A stretch of DNA of 8,424 bases, from positions 1 to 8,424 of the forward strand of contig DPWD01000134.1 of assembly GCA_003526465.1 (NCBI GenBank), given 5' to 3'. A program made the position numbers and the translations under genes. This DNA comes from Hyphomonadaceae bacterium (lineage in GTDB: Bacteria > Pseudomonadota > Alphaproteobacteria > Caulobacterales > Aquidulcibacteraceae). The notes below the pieces were generated by a model that was given only the letters and a program-made list of their open reading frames with translations, searched no databases and had not been told where the DNA came from. Positions 6,375-8,424 of the stretch are shown piece by piece (the stretch's first letter is position 1; the number at the start of each line of letters is the position of its first letter).

Positions 6375-6826
6375 TAGTCTTGCCCTTCGTTCGCGGCGGC
6401 GATGTCGCGCACACGGCCGGCCGTGATGTTGGCGAGGACGCGCGCCAGCATGCGATCGACCATGGCGTCAACGCGCATTTCCATTGTCTCGCTCGCGTCC
6501 TCGTCAAGGCCGCCATGGAGTAGAAGCGTGCGCGCGACAACCACCAGCAATTCTTGGCTGATCATCGCGTCGCGCGCGGAGGCTTTCATATGATCACCAA
6601 GCCTGCGCTCCAGCTTGAGCAGCCGATCCTCCGCATCCCCCTTTCCGGCGAGCCCCCTGGCCAGCGCACGGACGGCGGTCGCGGAAACGCTGGCGCCGTT
6701 GGCCGCCGCCTCACGCTTCAAGCGTCGTAGCAGGGCGCCGCGCGGCACATTGACGGTGATGCGCTCGAATCCCTGGTCCGGCGTGCGCGGCTTGGCCGGC
6801 AGCGAAAGGCTCTCATCCGTGCTCAT
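6374..6826 (-). CDS. Ribbon-helix-helix (CopG/Arc-like) protein between traG and trbB
   Basis: This 150-aa protein is probably a DNA-binding regulator or a relaxosome accessory factor of the transfer locus. Residues 20-58 fit a ribbon-helix-helix fold: a short beta-strand (ERITVNVP) followed by two helices, RGALLRRLKREAAANG and SVSATAVRALARGLA. A charged helix follows (about 64-82, LLKLERRLGDHM), and then an alpha-helical C-terminal domain with a hydrophobic stretch at 89-104 (SQELLVVVARTLLLHG). The helices after the fold are longer than in minimal CopG proteins and may serve oligomerisation or partner binding. I chose the ATG at 6826, because it overlaps the traG stop (ATGA) and places the fold near the N-terminus. 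A longer frame to 7003 would add 59 Arg/Cys-rich residues antiparallel to nothing known and is really the traG shadow. Genes of this type are often found in this position in alphaproteobacterial trb clusters; the exact role is inferred. Confidence 0.8.
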   Translation of the reverse strand: MSTDESLSLPAKPRTPDQGFERITVNVPRGALLRRLKREAAANGASVSATAVRALARGLAGKGDAEDRLLKLERRLGDHMKASARDAMISQELLVVVARTLLLHGGLDEDASETMEMRVDAMVDRMLARVLANITAGRVRDIAAANEGQD

Positions 6827-8424
6827 GGCTTCTTGTTCTTGCGCGTTTTCACGCGCTTCAGGATTGCATCGGAGACTTCCAAAGCATCGCGGACACGCTC
6901 GGCGGCTTCCGCCTTGTCTTTCTCGGCCATGGCGCTGCGCTGCTCCTTGAAGAGCGGCAGTTCGACTTCGGTGTCGATACCGACAGCGTTGACATGATCC
7001 CAAGGATGTGGGGGCCGCGCCGGTGTGTCGACAGACGAGATCTGATCCGGCGGGGCGAATTTGGCGCGCTGCTTGAATGGATGGTGCTGGTCGTAGCGCA
7101 CCTTCTTCATGCGGAAGGGACGACGGCCGGCGACGAACACGATCTGATCATCATCTGGAAGACCGCGCACTTCTCCAGGTTCGAGCAGCGGCCGATCTTG
7201 CTCCGCGACCGCGCGCGAGCGCCGCCCGAATGCAAACGCGGTCTGAGGCGCGCTTAACGTCGTGCGTGTTTCGGTGACGGCGCCAGTGAGGCGAGAGACC
7301 TTGTCTTGCGTCATGGGGTCGAGCGCGGCGAACGCCGTGTAGATCGAACAATTGTCTAGAATGCCGTTATAGGGGCCGTAGGTCTCGGCGATGTCGTTGA
7401 GGCTTTGTGCCACGAACATGGCCTTGAGCCCGTACGAACTCATCAGACGCAGGCTCTTTTCGAAGAAGTCGAGCCGCCCCAACAATGGGAACTCGTCCAT
7501 TACCATGAGAAGACGATGGCGCTTGGGACGGCCGGCTGTGTCTTTGGTCTCGTGAAGTGTGAGCGCCTGGCTCGCCGCATAGAACATCATGCGGACGAGA
7601 GGCCGTAAAGCGACGGAATCGGCGGCTGAAACCTGCACATAGAGGCTGGTGGGCGCTTCTGCGCACATCAGATCGCCCAGACGGAAATCACTGCGTGACA
7701 GCGCTCGCTCAATGTCGGCGCCGGCGAGCCATTTGAAATACGATCGCGCCGTGCCTTGCACACTGGTGCGGAAACGGTCGTGCATCGACACATAGCCAGT
7801 GGCGGCGTCGTGGATGAAAGGATGGGTTTCCGGTTTGCCGTCGCGGCCAATGCGATGCAGCGTCTTAAGCATTGCGGCGGCGGTCGCATCGAGATCGGCC
7901 AGCCTGCGCTTCACGGTCAGAAGGTTCTTGTCTCCCGCCTTGGCCGTGTAGCAGGTATCGAGCATGACGGCCTCGACGATCTCGGCGCCGGCCTTGTCCC
8001 AGATGGCTTCATCCTGCGCGCGGCCCGATGGATCGGCGAGAATGGCTGTCAGTCTTTGAACTTGCGTGACCTCGTTGGGTCCGGGCTCGACCTCCGCCAA
8101 GGGATTGAAGCATGCGGAGCGCGGATCGCCCGGATTAAAATAGAGTGCGTGCGAGAAGGTGGAGCGCCAACCCGCGCTGATGCGCCAGAGCTCACCCTTT
8201 GGATCGTGCACCAGCACCGAATCGGTCCAATTGAGCAGCGTCGGCACGACATGGCCGCGTCCTTTGCCGGAGCGTGTGCCGCCCGTGACGAGCGTTGGAC
8301 GTAGATCCGTCGTGGTGATGAAGCGTCCGCCAAGCCTGCCGATCACGCACCCGCGCTGTCCAAGTAGACCGCTGCGCCAAGCGTCGCTCCATCCGCCCCA
8401 GCCGCGCCCGCGGCGGCGGTCGCG
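6823..8424 (-). CDS. traG: TraG/VirD4-type coupling protein (partial, 5' end missing)
   Basis: This is the type IV coupling ATPase that brings the relaxase-DNA complex to the secretion channel at the inner membrane. The frame is open to the right edge, giving 533 residues plus a stop. The visible N-terminal part (GWSDAWRSGLLGQRG, then GRLGGRF) matches the stretch before the nucleotide site in TraG, so the membrane-anchoring N-terminus, perhaps 100 residues or more, lies outside the window. In fragment numbering, Walker A GGTRSGKG is at 48-55, DPKGELW at 74-80, Walker B VMDEFPLLG at 308-316 and VAQS at 338-341; all are intact. The C-terminal tail is polar, with PARPPHPWDH and a Lys/Arg-rich end (VKTRKNKKP), and may contact substrate or the relaxosome. 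The stop overlaps the ATG of the RHH gene. A GTG at 8346 is not the real start, since conserved sequence continues upstream of it. Confidence 0.95.
   Translation of the reverse strand, partial: RDRRRGRGWGGWSDAWRSGLLGQRGCVIGRLGGRFITTTDLRPTLVTGGTRSGKGRGHVVPTLLNWTDSVLVHDPKGELWRISAGWRSTFSHALYFNPGDPRSACFNPLAEVEPGPNEVTQVQRLTAILADPSGRAQDEAIWDKAGAEIVEAVMLDTCYTAKAGDKNLLTVKRRLADLDATAAAMLKTLHRIGRDGKPETHPFIHDAATGYVSMHDRFRTSVQGTARSYFKWLAGADIERALSRSDFRLGDLMCAEAPTSLYVQVSAADSVALRPLVRMMFYAASQALTLHETKDTAGRPKRHRLLMVMDEFPLLGRLDFFEKSLRLMSSYGLKAMFVAQSLNDIAETYGPYNGILDNCSIYTAFAALDPMTQDKVSRLTGAVTETRTTLSAPQTAFAFGRRSRAVAEQDRPLLEPGEVRGLPDDDQIVFVAGRRPFRMKKVRYDQHHPFKQRAKFAPPDQISSVDTPARPPHPWDHVNAVGIDTEVELPLFKEQRSAMAEKDKAEAAERVRDALEVSDAILKRVKTRKNKKP

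Noticed and set aside
5634..6377. Plus-strand ORF of 247 codons opposite trbB
   Set aside because: Its composition mirrors the complementary trbB codons and it shows no recognisable domain.
8344..8346. GTG as the start of traG
   Set aside because: The frame is open to the window edge, and the residues upstream of the GTG (GWSDAWRSGLLGQRG) continue the conserved TraG sequence. The gene is cut by the window.

Overview
All recognisable genes in this window lie on the minus strand, so the region is read from high to low coordinates. It is a long, nearly contiguous part of a conjugative transfer locus of the RP4/Ti-plasmid Trb type (mating-pair formation class T, a type IV secretion system). The order is traG (VirD4-type coupling protein, 5' end beyond the right edge), a small ribbon-helix-helix protein, trbB, a 724-bp gap, trbC, trbD, trbE, trbJ and trbL (3' end beyond the left edge). 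trbF, trbG and trbI would be expected past the left edge, and the relaxase and oriT region probably past the right edge. No replication, integrase or cargo gene is visible, so the sequence does not say whether this is a plasmid or an integrative conjugative element.

The DNA is GC-rich, and the arrangement traG - small RHH protein - trbB - trbC is common in alphaproteobacterial plasmids and ICEs. A relic of a MucR/Ros-family regulator, a family largely confined to Alphaproteobacteria, supports that group as host. I cannot place it more precisely.

The genes are tightly packed. traG and the RHH gene share ATGA, the RHH gene and trbB share TAATG, trbC and trbD are 6 bp apart, and trbD and trbE are 13 bp apart with the trbE ribosome-binding site on the trbD stop. 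trbE and trbJ overlap by 29 bp, and trbJ and trbL are 13 bp apart, which leaves no room for trbK. Together they encode the coupling protein that feeds DNA to the channel (TraG), two ATPases (TrbB, TrbE), the pilin (TrbC), inner-membrane parts (TrbD, TrbL) and a periplasmic, pilus-associated protein (TrbJ).

The irregular part is the trbB-trbC gap (4715-5438). It holds a broken mucR-like gene: an N-terminal piece and a C-terminal piece meet at about 5231 in different frames, and the zinc-finger core is missing. It is followed by about 230 bp with no recognisable content and then a compact set of inverted repeats (4801-4847) just upstream of trbC. This gap is the best place for a closer look. 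The rest is a well-conserved conjugation operon, and I see no sign of a wholly new system.
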